A stretch of 64,000 bases of DNA from Crotalaria pallida (taxonomy: Eukaryota > Streptophyta > Magnoliopsida > Fabales > Fabaceae): the NCBI GenBank assembly GCA_037953625.1, contig CM075656.1:63755001-63819000 (forward strand). Reading direction: 5' to 3'. A program made the translations under genes and the position numbers. The notes below the pieces were generated by a model. It saw nothing but the letters and a program-made list of their open reading frames with translations. It was not told where the DNA came from and did not search any database. How positions within the stretch are numbered: position 1 is the stretch's first letter; every line of letters starts with the position of its first letter. Shown here piece by piece: positions 1 to 12,395 of the stretch.

Positions 1-181
1 CTTGTATGTGCTAATACACATTCCTAGACCATCATAAGCCTTTAGAATACTCTCTTAACCATTCTACACTTGTTAGAGCCTCCAACGACTCATGCTTCAC
101 CCTCTACGTCCCTTGGGGCACCAATGAGTGTTTAGGATCATTCTAAAGGTTCTTATATGTCCTAATACACATTCCAAGACC

Positions 182-199
182 ATTCTAAGCCTTTAGAAT
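182..199. other. Dyad symmetry 1 of the monomer
   Basis: Perfect inverted repeat ATTCTAA-GCCT-TTAGAAT: 7-bp arms and a 4-base loop. It recurs in most monomers. The GTCT-loop variant keeps both arms. Variants reading ATTCTAT or ATCCTAA in the left arm carry one mismatch, so conservation is good but not absolute. It could extrude as a small hairpin or serve as a protein site; neither is shown by sequence alone. Confidence 0.8.
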
Positions 200-261
200 A
201 CTCTCTTAACCATTCTACACTTGTTAGAGCCTCCAATGATTCATGCTTCACCCTCTACGTC

Positions 262-277
262 CCTTGGGGCACCAAGG
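262..277. other. Dyad symmetry 2 of the monomer
   Basis: Inverted repeat CCTTGG-GGCA-CCAAGG: 6-bp arms and a 4-base loop. Its centre lies 79 bp from the centre of dyad 1 and 72 bp from the next dyad 1, so the two dyads are near half-monomer spacing. Monomers ending CCAAGCATTG keep a 5-bp arm. The CCCACGGGG, CCCATAGGG and CCCTGAGGG subfamilies lose this stem; the last gains a small CCCT-G-AGGG dyad at the same place. Confidence 0.75.
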
Positions 278-3030
278 AGTGTTTAGGATCATTCTAACGG
301 TTCTTATATGTCCTAATACACATTCTTAGACCATTCTATGCCTTTAGAATACTCTCTTAACCATTCTACACTTGTTAGAGCCTCCAACGACTCATGCTTC
401 ACCCTCTACGTCCCTTGGGGCACCAAGGAGTGTTTAGGATCATTCTTAAGGTTCTTATATGTCCTAATACACATTCCTAGACCATTCTATGCCTTTAGAA
501 TACTCTCTTATCCATTCTACACTTGTTAGAGCCTCCAACGACTCATGCTTCACCCTCTACGTCCCTTGGGGCACCAAGGAGTGTTTAGGATCATTCTAAA
601 GGTTCTTATATGTCCTAATACACATTCGTAGACCATTCTAAGCCTTTAGAATACTCTCTTAACCATTCTACACTTGTTAGAGCCTTCAACGACTCATGCT
701 TCCCCCTCTACGTCCCTTGGGGCACCAATGAGTGTTTAGGATCATTCTAAAGGTTCTTATATGTCCTAATAGTCATTCCAAGACCATTCTAAGCCTTTAG
801 AATACTCTCTTAACCATTCTACACTTATTAGAGCCTCCAATGATTCATGCTTCACCCTCTACGTCCCTTGGGGCACCAAGGAGTGTTTAGGATCATTCTA
901 AAGGTTCTTATATGTCCTAATACACATTCTTAGACCATTCTACGCCTTTAGAATACTCTCTTCACCATTCTACACTTGTTAGAGCCTCCAACGACTCATG
1001 CTTCACCCTCTACGTCCCTTGGGGCACCAAGGAGTGTTTAGGATCATTCTTAAGGTTCTTATATGTCCTAATACACATTCCTAGACCATTATATGCCTTT
1101 AGAATACTCTCTTATCCATTCTACACTTGTTAGAGCCTCCAACGACTCATGCTTCACCCTCTACGTCCCTTGGGGCACCAAGGAGTGTTTAGGATCATTC
1201 TAAAGGTTCTTATATGTCTTAATACACATTCGTAGACCATTCTAAGCCTTTAGAATACTCTCTTAACCATTCTACACTTGTTAGAGCCTTCAACGACTCA
1301 TGCTTCCCCCTCTACGTCCCTTGGGGCACCAAGGAGTGTTTAGGATCATTCTAAAGGTTCTTATATGTCCTAATAGACATTCCAAGACCATTCTAAGCCT
1401 TTAGAATACTCTCTTAACCATTCTACACTTGTTAGAGCCTCCAACGACTCATGCTTCACCCTCTACGTCCCTTGGGGCACCAAGGAGTGTTTAGGATCAT
1501 TCTAAAGGTTCTTATATGTCCTAATACACATTCTTAGACCATTCTACGCCTTTAGAATACTCTCTTCACCATTCTACACTTGTTAGAGCCTCCAACGACT
1601 CATGCTTCATCCTCTACGTCCCTTGGGGCACCAAGGAGTGTTTAGGATCATTCTTAAGGTTCTTATATGCCCTAATACACATTCCTAGACCATTCTATGC
1701 CTTTAGAATACTCTCTTATCCATTCTACACTTGTTAGAGCCTCCAACGACTCATGCTTCACCCTCTACGTCCCTTGGGGCACCAAGGAGTGTTTAGGATC
1801 ATTCTAAAGGTTCTTATATGTCCTAATACACATTCGTAGACCATTCTAAGCCTTTAGAATACTCTCTTAACCATTCTACACTTGTTAGAGCCTTCAACGA
1901 CTCATGCTTCCCCCTCTACGTCCCTTGGGGCACCAAGGAGTGTTTAGGATCATTCTAAAGGTTCTTATATGTCCTAATACACATTCTTAGACCATTCTAA
2001 GCCTTTAGAATACTCTCTTAACCATTCTACACTTGTTAGAGCCTCCAACGACTCATGCTTCACCCTCTACGTCCCTTGGGGCACCAAGGAGTGTTTAGGA
2101 TCATTCTAAAGGTTCTTATATGTCCTAATATACATTCCTAGACCATCCTATGCCTTTAGAATACTCTCTTAACCATTCTACACTTATTAGAGCCTCCAAT
2201 GATTCATGCTTCACCCTCTACGTCCCTTGGGGCACCAAGGAGTGTTTAGGATCATTCTAAAGGTTCTTATATGTCCTAATACACATTCTTAGAAAATTCT
2301 ACGCCTTTAGAATACTCTCTTAACCATTCTACACTTGTTAGAGCCTCCAACGACTCATGCTTCACCCTCTACGTCCCTTGGGGCACCAAGGAGTGTTTAG
2401 GATCATTCTTAAGGTTCTTATATGTCCTAATACACATTCCTAGACCATTCTATGCCTTTAGAATACTCTCTTATGCATTCTACACTTGTTAGAGCCTCTA
2501 ACGACTCATGCTTCACCCTCTACGTCCCTTGGGGCACCAAGGAGTGTTTAGGATCATTCTAAAGGTTCTTATATGTCCTAATACACATTCGTAGACCATT
2601 CTAAGCCTTTAGAATACTCTCTTAACCATTCTACACTTGTTAGAGCCTTCAACGACTCATGCTTCCCCCTCTACGTCCCTTGGGGCACCAATGAGTGTTT
2701 AGGATCATTCTAAAGGTTCTTATATGTCCTAATAGACATTCCAAGACCATTCTAAGCCTTTAGAATACTCTCTTAACCATTCTACACTTGTTAGAGCCTC
2801 CAATGATTCATGCTTCACCCTCAACGTCCCATGGGGCACCAAGGAGTGTTTAGGATCATTCCAAAGGTTCTTATATGTCCTAATACACATTCTTAGACCA
2901 TTCTATGCCTTTAGAATACTCTCTTAACCATTCTACACTTGTTAGAGCCTCCAACGACTCATGCTTCACCCTCTACGTCCCTTGGGGCACCAAGGAGTGT
3001 TTAGGATCATTCTAAAGGTTCTTATATGTC

Positions 3031-6000
3031 CTAATACACATTCGTAGACAATTCTAAGTCTTTAGAATACTCTCTTAACCATTCTACACTTGTTAGAGCC
3101 TCCAAGCACTCTTGATTCACCCTCTACGCCCCTTGGGGAACCAAGCATTGTTTAGGATCATTCAAAAGGTTCTTATATGTCCTTATACACATTCCTAGAC
3201 CATTTTAAGCCTTTAGAATACTCTCATAACCATTCTACACTTGTTAGAGCCTCCAACGACTTATGCTTCACCCTCTACGTCTGTTGGGGCACCAAGGAGT
3301 GTTTAGGATCATTCTAAAGGTTCTTATATGTCCTAATACACATTCGTAGACCCATTCTAAGTCTTTAGAATAATCTCTTAACCATTCTACACTTGTTAGA
3401 GCCTCCAAGCACGCATGTTTCACCCTCTACGCCCCGTGGGGCACCAAGCATTGTTTAGGAACATTCGAAAGGTTCTTATATGTCCTAATATACATTCCTA
3501 GACCATCCTAAGCCTTTAGAGTACTCTCTTAACCATTCTACACTTGTTAGAGCCTCCAACGACTCATGCTTCGCCCTCTACGTCCCTTGGGGCACCAAGG
3601 AGTGTTTAGGATCATTCTAAAGGTTCTCATATGTCCTAATAGACATTCCAAGACCATTCTAAGCCTTTAGAATACTCTCTTAACCATTCTACACTTGTTA
3701 GAGCCTCCAACGACTCATGCTTCACCCTCTACGTCCCTTTGGGCACCAAGGAGTGTTTAGGATCATTCTAAAGGTTCTTATATGTCCTAATACACATTCT
3801 TAGACCATTCTAAGCCTTTAGAATACTCTCTTAACCATTCTACACTTGTTAGAGCCTCCAACGACTCATGCTTCACCTTGTACGTCCCTTGGGGCACCAA
3901 GGAGTGTTTAGGATCATTCTAAAGGTTCTTATATGTCCTAATACACATTCCTAGACCATTGTAAGCCTTTAGAATACTCTCTTAACCATTCTACACTTGT
4001 TAGCATCTCCAAGGACTTATGATTCACCCTCTACGTCCCTTGGGGCACCATGCATTGTTTAGGATCATTCAAAAAGCTCTTATATGTCCTAATACACATT
4101 CGTAGACCACTCTAAGTCTTTAGAATACTCTCTTAACCATTCTACACTTGTTAGAGCCTCCAAGCACTCATGATTCACCCTCTACGTCCCTTGGGGCACC
4201 AAGCATTGTTTAGGATCATTCTAAAGGTTCTTATATGTCCTAATACACATTCCTAGACCATCCTAAGCCTTTAGAATACTCTCTTAACCATTCTACACTT
4301 GTCAGAGCCTCCAACGACTCATACTTCACCCTCTACGTCCCTTGGGGCACCAAGGAGTGTTTAGGATCATTCTTAAGGTTCTTATATGTCCTAATAGACA
4401 TTCCAAGACCATTCTAAGCCTTTTGAATACTCTCAACCATTCTACACTTGTTAGAGCCTCCAACGACTCATGCTTCACCCTCTACGTCCCTTGGAGCACC
4501 AAGGAGTGTTTGGGATCATTCTAAAGGTTCTTATATGTCCTAATAAACATTCTTAGACCATTCTAAGCCTTTAGAATACTCTCTTAACCATTCTACACTT
4601 GTTAGAACCTCCAACGACTCACGCTTCACCCTCTACGTCCCTTGGGGCACCAAGGAGTGTTTAGGATCATTCTAAAGGTTCTTATTTGTCCTAATACACA
4701 TTCCTAAACCATCCTAAGCCTTTAGAATACTCTCTTAACCATTCTACACTTGTTAGAACCTCCAACGACTCACGCTTCACCCTCTACGTCCCTTGGGGCA
4801 CCAAGGAGTGTTTAGGATCATTCTAAAGGTTCTTATATGTCCTAATACACATTCCTAGACAATTGTAAGCCTTTAGAATACTCTCTTAACCATTCTACAC
4901 TTGTTAGAGCCTTCAAGGACTCATGATTCACCCTCCAAGTCCCTTGGGGCACCAAGCATTGTTTAGGATCATTCTAAAGGTTCTTACATGTCCAAATACA
5001 CATTCCTAGACCATCCTAAGCCTTTAGAATACTCTCTTAACCATTCTACACCATTTAGAGCCACCAACGACTCATGCTTCACCATCTACGTCCCTTGGGG
5101 CACCAAGGAGTGTTTAGGATCATTCTAAAGGTTCTTATATGTCCTAATACACATTCCTAGACCATGCTATGCCTTTAGAATACTCTCTTAACCATTCTAC
5201 ACTTGTTAGAGCCACCAACGACTCATGCTTCACCCTCTACGTCCCTTGGGGCACCAAGGAGTGTTTAGGATCATTCTTAAGGTTCTTATATGTCCTAATA
5301 GACATTCCAAGACTATTCATTCTAAGCCTTTAGAATACTCTCTTAACCATTCTACACTTGTTAGAGCCTCCAACGACTCATGCTTCACCCTCTACGTCCC
5401 TTGGAGCACCAAGGAGTGTTTGGGATCATTCTAAAGGTTCTTATATGTCCTAATACACATTCTTAGACCATTCTAAGCCTTTAGAATACTCTCTTAACCA
5501 TTCTACACTTGTTAGAGCCTCCAACGACTCATGATTCACCCTCTATGTCACTTGGGGCACCAAGCATTGTTTAGGATCATTCTAAAGGTTCTTATATGTC
5601 CTAATACACATTCCAAGACCATTTTAAGCCTTTAGAATACTTTCTTAACCATTCTACACTTGTTAGAGCCACCAAGGACACATGATTCACCCTCTACGTC
5701 CCATGGGGTACCAAGCATTGTTTAGGATCATTCTAAAGGTTCTTGTATGTGCTAATACACATTCCTAGACCATCATAAGCCTTTAGAATACTCTCTTAAC
5801 CATTCTACACTTGTTAGAGCCTCCAACGACTCATGCTTCACCCTCTACGTCCCTTGGGGCACCAATGAGTGTTTAGGATCATTCAAAAGGTTCTTATATG
5901 TCCTAATACACATTCCTAGACCATTTTAAGCCTTTAGAATACTCTCTTAACCATTCTACACTTGTTAGAGCCACCAAGGACTCATGATTCACCCTCTACG

Positions 6001-8015
6001 TCCCTTGGGGCACCAAGCATTATTTAGGATAATTCTAAAGGTTCTTATATGTCCTAATACACATTCCAAGACCATTCTAAGCCTTTTGAATACTCTCATT
6101 ACTATTCTACACTATTTAGCATCTCCAAGGACTCATGATTCTCCCTCTAGGTCCCTTGGGGCACCAAGCATTGTTTAGGATCATTATAAAGGTTCTGATA
6201 TGGCCTAATACACATTCCAAGACCATTCTAAGCCTTTAGAATACTCTCATAACCATGATACACTTGTTAGACTCTCCAACGACTCACGCTTCACCCTCTA
6301 CGTCCCTGAGGGCTCCAAGGAGTGTTTAGGATCTTTTAAAAGGTTCTTATATGTCGTAATACACATTCGTAGACATTCTAAGTCTTTAGAATACTCTCTT
6401 AACCATTCTACACATGTTAGAGCCTCCAACGATTCATGCTTCACCTTCTACCTCCCATAGGGCACCAGGGAGTGTTTAGGATCATTCAAAAGGTTCATAT
6501 ATGTCCTAATACACATTCGTACACCATTATAAGCCTTTTGAATACTCTCATAACCATTCTACACTTGTTAGACTCTCCAACGACTCATGCTTCACCTTCT
6601 ACGTCCCTTAGGGCACCATGGAGTGTTTAGGATCATTCAAATGGTTCTTATATGTCCTAATACACATTCGTAGACCATTCTAAGTCTTTAGAATACTCTC
6701 TTAACCATTCTACACTTGTTAGAGCCTCCAAGCACTCATGATTCCCCCTCTACGTCCCTTGGGGCACCAAGGAGTGTTTAGGATCATTCTAAAGGTTCTT
6801 ATATGTCCTAATACACATTCGTAGACCATTCTAAGTCTTTAGAATAATCTCTTAACCATTCGACACTTGTTAGAGCCTCCAAGCACGCATGATTCACCCT
6901 CTACGCTCCTTGGGGCACCAAGCATTGTTTAGGAACATTCTAAAGGTTCTTATATGTCCTAATATATATTCCTAGACCATCCTATGCCTTTAGAATACTC
7001 TCTTAACCATTCTACACTTGTTAGAGCCTCCAACGACTCATGCTTCCCCCTCTACGTCCCTTGGGGCACCAAGGAATGTTTAGGATCATTCTAAAGGTTC
7101 TTATATGTCCTAATAGACATTCCAAGACCATTCTAAGCCTTTAGAATACTCTCTTAACCATTCTACACTTGTTAGAGCCTCCAACGACTCATGCTTCACC
7201 CTCTACATCCCTTGGGGCACCAAGGAGTGTTTAGGATCATTCTAAAGGTTCTTATATGTCCTAATAGACATTCCAAGAACATTCTAAGCCTTTAGAATAC
7301 TGTCTTAACCATTCTACACTTGTTAGAGCCTCCAACAACTCATGCTTCACCCTCTACGTCCCTTGGGGCACCAAGGAGTATTTAGGATAATTCTAAAGGT
7401 TCTTATATGTCCTAATACACATTCTTAGACCATTCTATGCCTTTTGAATACTCTCTTAACCATTCTACACTTGTTAGAGCCTCCAACGACTCATGCTTCA
7501 CCCACTACGTCCCTTGGGGCACCAAGGAGTGTTTAGGATCATTCTTAAGGTTCTTATATGTCCTAATACACATTCCTAGACCATTCTATGCCTTTAGAAT
7601 ACTCTCTTATCCATTCTAAACTTGTTAGAGCCTCCAAGCACTCATGATTCACCCTCTACGTCCCTTTGGGCACCAAGCAATGTTTAGGATCATTCTAAAG
7701 GTTCTTGTATGTGCTAATACACATTCCAAGACCATTCTAAGCCTTTAGAATACTATCATAACCATTCTACACTTGTTAGCCTCTCCAAGGACTCATGATT
7801 CACCCTCTACGTCCCTTGGGGAACCAAGCATTGTTTAGGATCATTCTAAAGGTTCTTATATATCCTAATACACATTCCTAAACCATCCTAAGCCTTTAGA
7901 ATATTCTCTTAACCATTCTACACTTCTTAGAGCCTTCAAGGACTCATGATTCACCCTCCACGTCCCTTGGGGCACCAATCATTGTTTAGGATCATTCTAA
8001 AGGTTCTTATATATC
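3031..8015 (+). repeat. Mixed-monomer satellite block without a stable HOR
   Basis: Monomers of both main subfamilies alternate irregularly with the first CCTGAGGGCTCC, CTCATTACTATT and CCTCCCATAG types (about 6090-6640). A local 6-monomer duplication links about 4250-4540 and 5150-5450 (offset 904 bp). The stretch 5742-5885 repeats window positions 1-144 with no difference that I found. Small indels include a 4-bp insertion near 5316 and a 2-bp deletion near 4432. Monomers b and c of the left-hand HOR reappear at about 7410-7620. No gene or unique sequence is present. Confidence 0.85.
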
Positions 8016-10280
8016 CTAATACACATTCCTAGACCATCCTAAGCCTTTAGAATACTCTCTTAACCATTCTACACTTGTTAGAGCCACCAACGACTCATGC
8101 TTCACCCTCTACGTCCCTTGGGGCACCAAGGAGTGTTTACGATCATTCTAAAGGTTCTTATATGTCCTAATACACATTCCTAGACCATTCTATGCCTTTA
8201 GAATACTCTCTTAACCATTCTACACTTGCTAGAGCCTCCAACGACTCATGCTTCACCCTCTACGTCCCTTGGGGCACCAAGGAGTGTTTAGGATCATTCT
8301 AAAGGTTCTTATATGTCCTAATACACATTCGTAGACTATTCTCAGTCTTTAGAATAATCTCTTAACCATTCTACACTTGTTAGAGCTTCCAATGACTCAT
8401 GCTTCACCCTCTACGTCCCTTGGGGCACCAAGGAGTGTTTAGGATCATTCTAAAGGTTCTTATATGTCCTAATACACATTCCTAGACAATTGTAAGCCTT
8501 AAGAATACTCTCTTAACCATTCTACACTTCTTAGAGCCTTCAAGGACTCATGATTCACCCTCCACGTCCCTTGGGGCACCTAGCATTGTTTAGGATCATT
8601 CTAAAGGTTCTTATATATCCTAATACACATTCCTAGACCATCCTAAGCCTTTAGAATACTCTCTTAACCATTCTACACTTGTTAGAGCCACCAACGACTC
8701 ATGCTTCACCCACTACGTCCCTTGGGGCACCAAGGAGTGTTTAGGATCATTCTAAAGGTTCTTATATGTCCTAATACACATTCGTAGACTATTCTAAGTC
8801 TTTAGAATAATCTCTTAACCATTCGACACTTGTTAGAGCCTCCAAGCACGCATTATTCACCCTCTACGCCCCTTGGGGCACCAAGCATTGTTTAGGAACA
8901 TTCTAAAGGTTCTTATATGTCCTAATATACATTCCTAGACCATCCTATGCCTTTAGAATACTCTCTTAACCATTCTACACATGTTAGAGCATCCAACGTC
9001 TCATGCTTCCCCCTCTACGTCCCTTGGGGCACCAAGGAGTGTTTAGGATCATTCTAAAGGTTCTTATATGTCCTAATAGACATTCCAAGACCATTCTAAG
9101 CCTTTAGAATACTCTCTTAACCATTCTACACTTGTTAGAGCCTCCAACGACTCATGCTTCACCCTCTACGTCCCTTGGGGCACCAAGGAGTGTTTAGGAT
9201 CATTCTAAAGGTTCTTATATGTCCTAATACACATTCCTAGACAATTGTAAGCCTTAAGAATACTCTCTTAACCATTCTACACTTCTTAGAGCCTTCAAGG
9301 ACTCATGATTCACCCTCCACGTCCATTGGGGCACCAAGCATTGTTTAGGATCATTCTAAAGGTTCTTATATCTCCTAATACACATTCCTAGACCATCCTA
9401 AGCCTTTAGAATACTCTCTTAACCATTCTACACTTGTTAGAGCCACCAACGACTCATGCTTCACCCTCTACGTCCCTTGGGGCACCAAGGAGTGTTTAGG
9501 ATCATTCTAAAGGTTCTTATATGTCCTAATACACATTCCTAGACCATTCTATGCCTTTAGAATACTCTCTTAACCATTCTACACTTGCTAGAGCCTCCAA
9601 CGACTCATGCTTCACCGTCTACGTCCCTTGGGGCACCAAGGAGTGTTTAGGATCATTCTAAAGGTTCTTATATGTCCTAATACACCTTCGTAGACTATTC
9701 TAAGTCTTTAGAATAATCTCTTAACCATTCTACACTTGTTAGAGCTTCCAAGGACTCATGCTTCACCCTCTACGTCCCTTGGGGCACCAAGGAGTGTTTA
9801 GGATCATTCTAAAGGTTCTTATATGTCCTAATACACATTCCTAGGCAATTGTAAGCCTTAAGAATACTCTCTTAGCCATTCTACACTTCTTAGAGCCTTC
9901 AAGGACTCATGATTCACCCTCCACGTCCCTTGGGGCACCTAGCATTGTTTAGAATCATTCTAAAGGTTCTTATATATCCTAATACACATTCCTAGACCAT
10001 CCTAAGCCTTTAGAATACTCTCTTAACCATTCTACACTTGTTAGAGCCACCAACGACTCATGCTTCACCCTCTACGTCCCTTGGGGCACCAAGAAGTGTT
10101 TGGGATCATTCTAAAGGTTCTTATATGTCCTAATACACATTCCTAGACCATTCTATGCCTTTAGAATACTCTCTTAACCATTCTACACTTGCTAGAGCCA
10201 CCAACGACTCATGCTTCACCCTCTACGTCCCTTGGGGCACCAAGGAGTGTTTAGGATCATTCTAAAGGTTCTTATATGTC
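8016..10280 (+). repeat. Alternating 4-mer/5-mer HOR (604 and 755 bp)
   Basis: A monomer with TTATATATCC or TTATATCTCC before the anchor and GCCACCAACGAC starts each unit, at 8016, 8620, 9375 and 9979 (steps of 604, 755 and 604 bp). Each complete unit ends with a monomer carrying CAATTGTAAGCC and usually CTTAAGAATACTC. The 5-mer at 8620-9374 has an altered interior: AATAATCTC, GGAACATTC and AATAGACATTCC types replace the TTGCTAGAG monomer. The last unit is cut off after two monomers, where left-hand HOR monomers resume. Confidence 0.85.
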
Positions 10281-10582
10281 CTAATACACATTCTTAGACC
10301 ATTCTATGCCTTTAGAATACTCTCTTAACCATTCTACACTTGTTAGAGCCTCCAACGACTCATGTTTCACCCTCTACGTCCCTTGGGGCACAAAGGAGTG
10401 TTTAGGATCATTCTTAAGGTTCTTATATGTCCTAATACACATTCCTAGGCCATTCTATGCCTTTAGAATACTCTCTTATCCATTCTACACTTGTTAGAGC
10501 CTCCAACGACTCATGCTTCACCCTCTACGTCCCTTGGGGCACCAAGAAGTGTTTAGGATCATTCTAAAGGTTTTTATATGTC
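10281..10582 (+). repeat. Two-monomer island of the left-hand 4-mer HOR
   Basis: Monomers b (CTTAG, CTATGCC) and c (CCTAG or CCTAGG, CTTATCC) of the 604-bp HOR occur here in the same order as at 313-614. The same 63-codon open frame appears in both places (338-529 and 10306-10497) with identical translation. This shows sequence sharing by exchange or conversion over 10 kb, not a gene. Confidence 0.8.
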
Positions 10583-12395
10583 CTAATACACATTCGTAGA
10601 CAATTCTAAATCTTTAGAATACTTTCTTAACCATTCTACACTTTTTAGAGCCTCCAAGCACTCTTGATTCACCCTCTACTCCCCTTGGGGAACCAAGCAT
10701 TGTTTAGGATCATTCTAAAGGTTCTTATATGTCCTAATACACATTCCTAGACCATCCTAAGCCTTTAGAATACTCTTTTAACCATTCTACACTTGTTAGA
10801 GCCTCCAACGACTCATGCTTCACCCTCTACGTCCTTTGGGTAACCAAGGAGTGTTTGGGATCATTCAAAAGGTTCTTATATGTCCTAATACACATTCCTA
10901 GACCATTTTAAGCCTTTAGAATACTCTCTTAACCATTCTACACTTGTTAGAGCCACCAAGGAATCATGATTCACCCTCTACGTCCCACGGGGCACCAAGC
11001 ATTGTTTAGGATCATTCTAAAGGTTCTTATATGTCCTAATACACATTCCTAGACCATCCTAAGCCTTTAGAATACTCTCTTAACAATTCTACACTTGTTA
11101 GAGCCTCCAACGACTCATGCTTCACCCTCTACCTCCCTTGGGGCACCAAGGAGTGTTTAGGATCATTAGAAAGGTTCTTATATGTCCTAATACACATTCC
11201 TAGACCATTTTAAGCATTTAGAATACTCTCTTAACCATTCTACACTTGTTAGAGCCACCAAGGACTCATGATTTACCCTCTACATCCCTTGGGGCACCAA
11301 GCATGGTTTAGGATCATTCTAAAGGTTCTTATATATCCTAATACACATTCCAAGACCATTCTAAGCCTTTAGAATACTCTCATTACTATTCTACACTATT
11401 TAGCATCTCCAAGGACTCATGATTCTCCCTCGAGGTCCCTTGGGGCACCAAGCATTGTTTAGGATCATTCTTAAGGTTCTTATATGTCCTAATACACATT
11501 CCAAGACCATTATAAGCCTTTAGAATCCTCTCATAACCATTCTACACTTGTTAGACTCTCCAACGACTCACGCTTCACCCTCTACGTCCCTGACGGCTCC
11601 AAGGAGTGTTTAGGATCATTTAAAAGGTTCTTATATGTCCTAATACACATTCGTAGACATTCTAAGTCTTTAGAATACTCTCTTAACCATTCTACACATG
11701 TTAGAGCCTCCAACGACTCATGCTTCACCTTCTACGTCCCATAGGGCACCATGGAGTGTTTAGGATCATTCAAAAGGTTCTTATATGTCCTAATACACAT
11801 TCGTAGACCATTCTAAGTCTTTAGAATACTCTCTTAACCATTCTACACTTGTTAGAGCTTCCAAGCACTCATGATTCACCCTCTACGTCCCTTTGGGCAC
11901 CAAGCATTGTTTAGGATCATTCTAAAGGTTCTTGTATGTGCTAATACACATTCCAAGACCATTCTAAGCCTTTAGAATACTATCATAACCATTCTACACT
12001 TGTTAAACTCTCCAAGGACTCATGATTCACCCTCTACGTCCCTTGGGGCACCAAGCATTGTTTAGGATCATTCTAAAGGTTCTTATATGTCCTAATACAC
12101 ATTCCTAAACCATCCTAAGCCTTTAGAATACTCTCTTAACCATTCTACACTTGTTAGAGCCTCAAACGACTCAAGCTTCACCCTCTACGTCCCTTGGGGC
12201 ACCAAGGAGTGTTTCAGATCATTCTAAAGGTTCTTATATGTCCTAATACACATTCCTAGACCATTGTAAGCCTTTAGAATACTCTCTTAACCATTCTACA
12301 CATGTTAGAGGCTTCAAGGACTCATGATTCACCCTCTACGTCCCTTGGGGCACCAAGGAGTGTTTAGGATCATTCTAAAGGTTCTTATATGTCCT
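10390..12395 (+). repeat. Displaced duplication, copy 1 (partner 17907-20063)
   Basis: The monomer order CTTAAGG, CTTATCC, CAATTCTAA, CACGGGG or CACAGGG, ATTAGAAAGG, CATTACTATT, CCTGACGGCTCC, ACCATGGAG, TTGTATGTG, CTCAAGCTT is shared with 17907-20063. The offset is 7517 bp at 10441/17958 and 11381/18898, and 7668 bp at 12171/19839. Copy 1 is therefore exactly one monomer (151 bp) shorter. The missing unit lies between the CGTAGACATTC and ACCATGGAG monomers, where copy 2 has an extra CCTCCCATAG/CGTACACC monomer. Confidence 0.8.

Larger units (their letters stand above)
162..312 (+). repeat. Representative 151-bp monomer
   Basis: Chosen as a reference unit, starting at CTAATACAC. It contains 63 G+C of 151 (about 42%), with 41 C against 22 G on this strand, so the repeat is strongly strand-asymmetric. 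The heptamer CATTCTA occurs three times (181, 211 and 290). A single GATC (in TTTAGGATCATT) predicts a 151-bp ladder with GATC-cutting enzymes. Because 151 = 3x50+1, any reading frame shifts by one base per monomer, so long open frames cannot persist across the array. Confidence 0.95.
162..3030 (+). repeat. 4-monomer higher-order repeat, 604-bp period
   Basis: Four monomer types recur in fixed order, recognised by the bases after CACATT: a = CCAAG, b = CTTAG, c = CCTAG with CTTATCC, d = CGTAG with CCTTCAACG and TTCCCCC. Type d starts at about 615, 1219 and 1823 (two steps of 604 = 4x151), then at about 2578 (755 = 5x151), so one extra monomer disrupts the order at 1974-2275. Complete abcd copies are 162-765, 766-1369 and 1370-1973. 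Nearly all monomers belong to the AACGACTCATGC...AAGGAGTG subfamily, making this the most uniform part of the left side. The HOR decays after about 3030, where AAGCACTC/CATTG-type monomers enter. Confidence 0.9.

Noticed and set aside
281..288. Telomere-like TTTAGG motif in every monomer
   Set aside because: It occurs once per 151 bp in GTGTTTAGGATC and is never tandem, so it is not telomeric repeat.
301..312. TATA-like TTATATG as a promoter in each monomer
   Set aside because: Present in nearly all monomers with no downstream gene. Satellite transcription is possible but cannot be inferred from this motif.
338..529. Open frames of 60-69 codons scattered over the array (e.g. 338-529, 5225-5434, 22254-22448)
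   Set aside because: They are translations of the satellite in different frames, recur wherever the same monomer variant recurs, and have no start context, family match or independent conservation.
623..640. CENP-B-box-like ATTCG motif in CGTAG-type monomers
   Set aside because: The required downstream CGGG half of the box is absent at the right spacing, so only the TTCG core matches.
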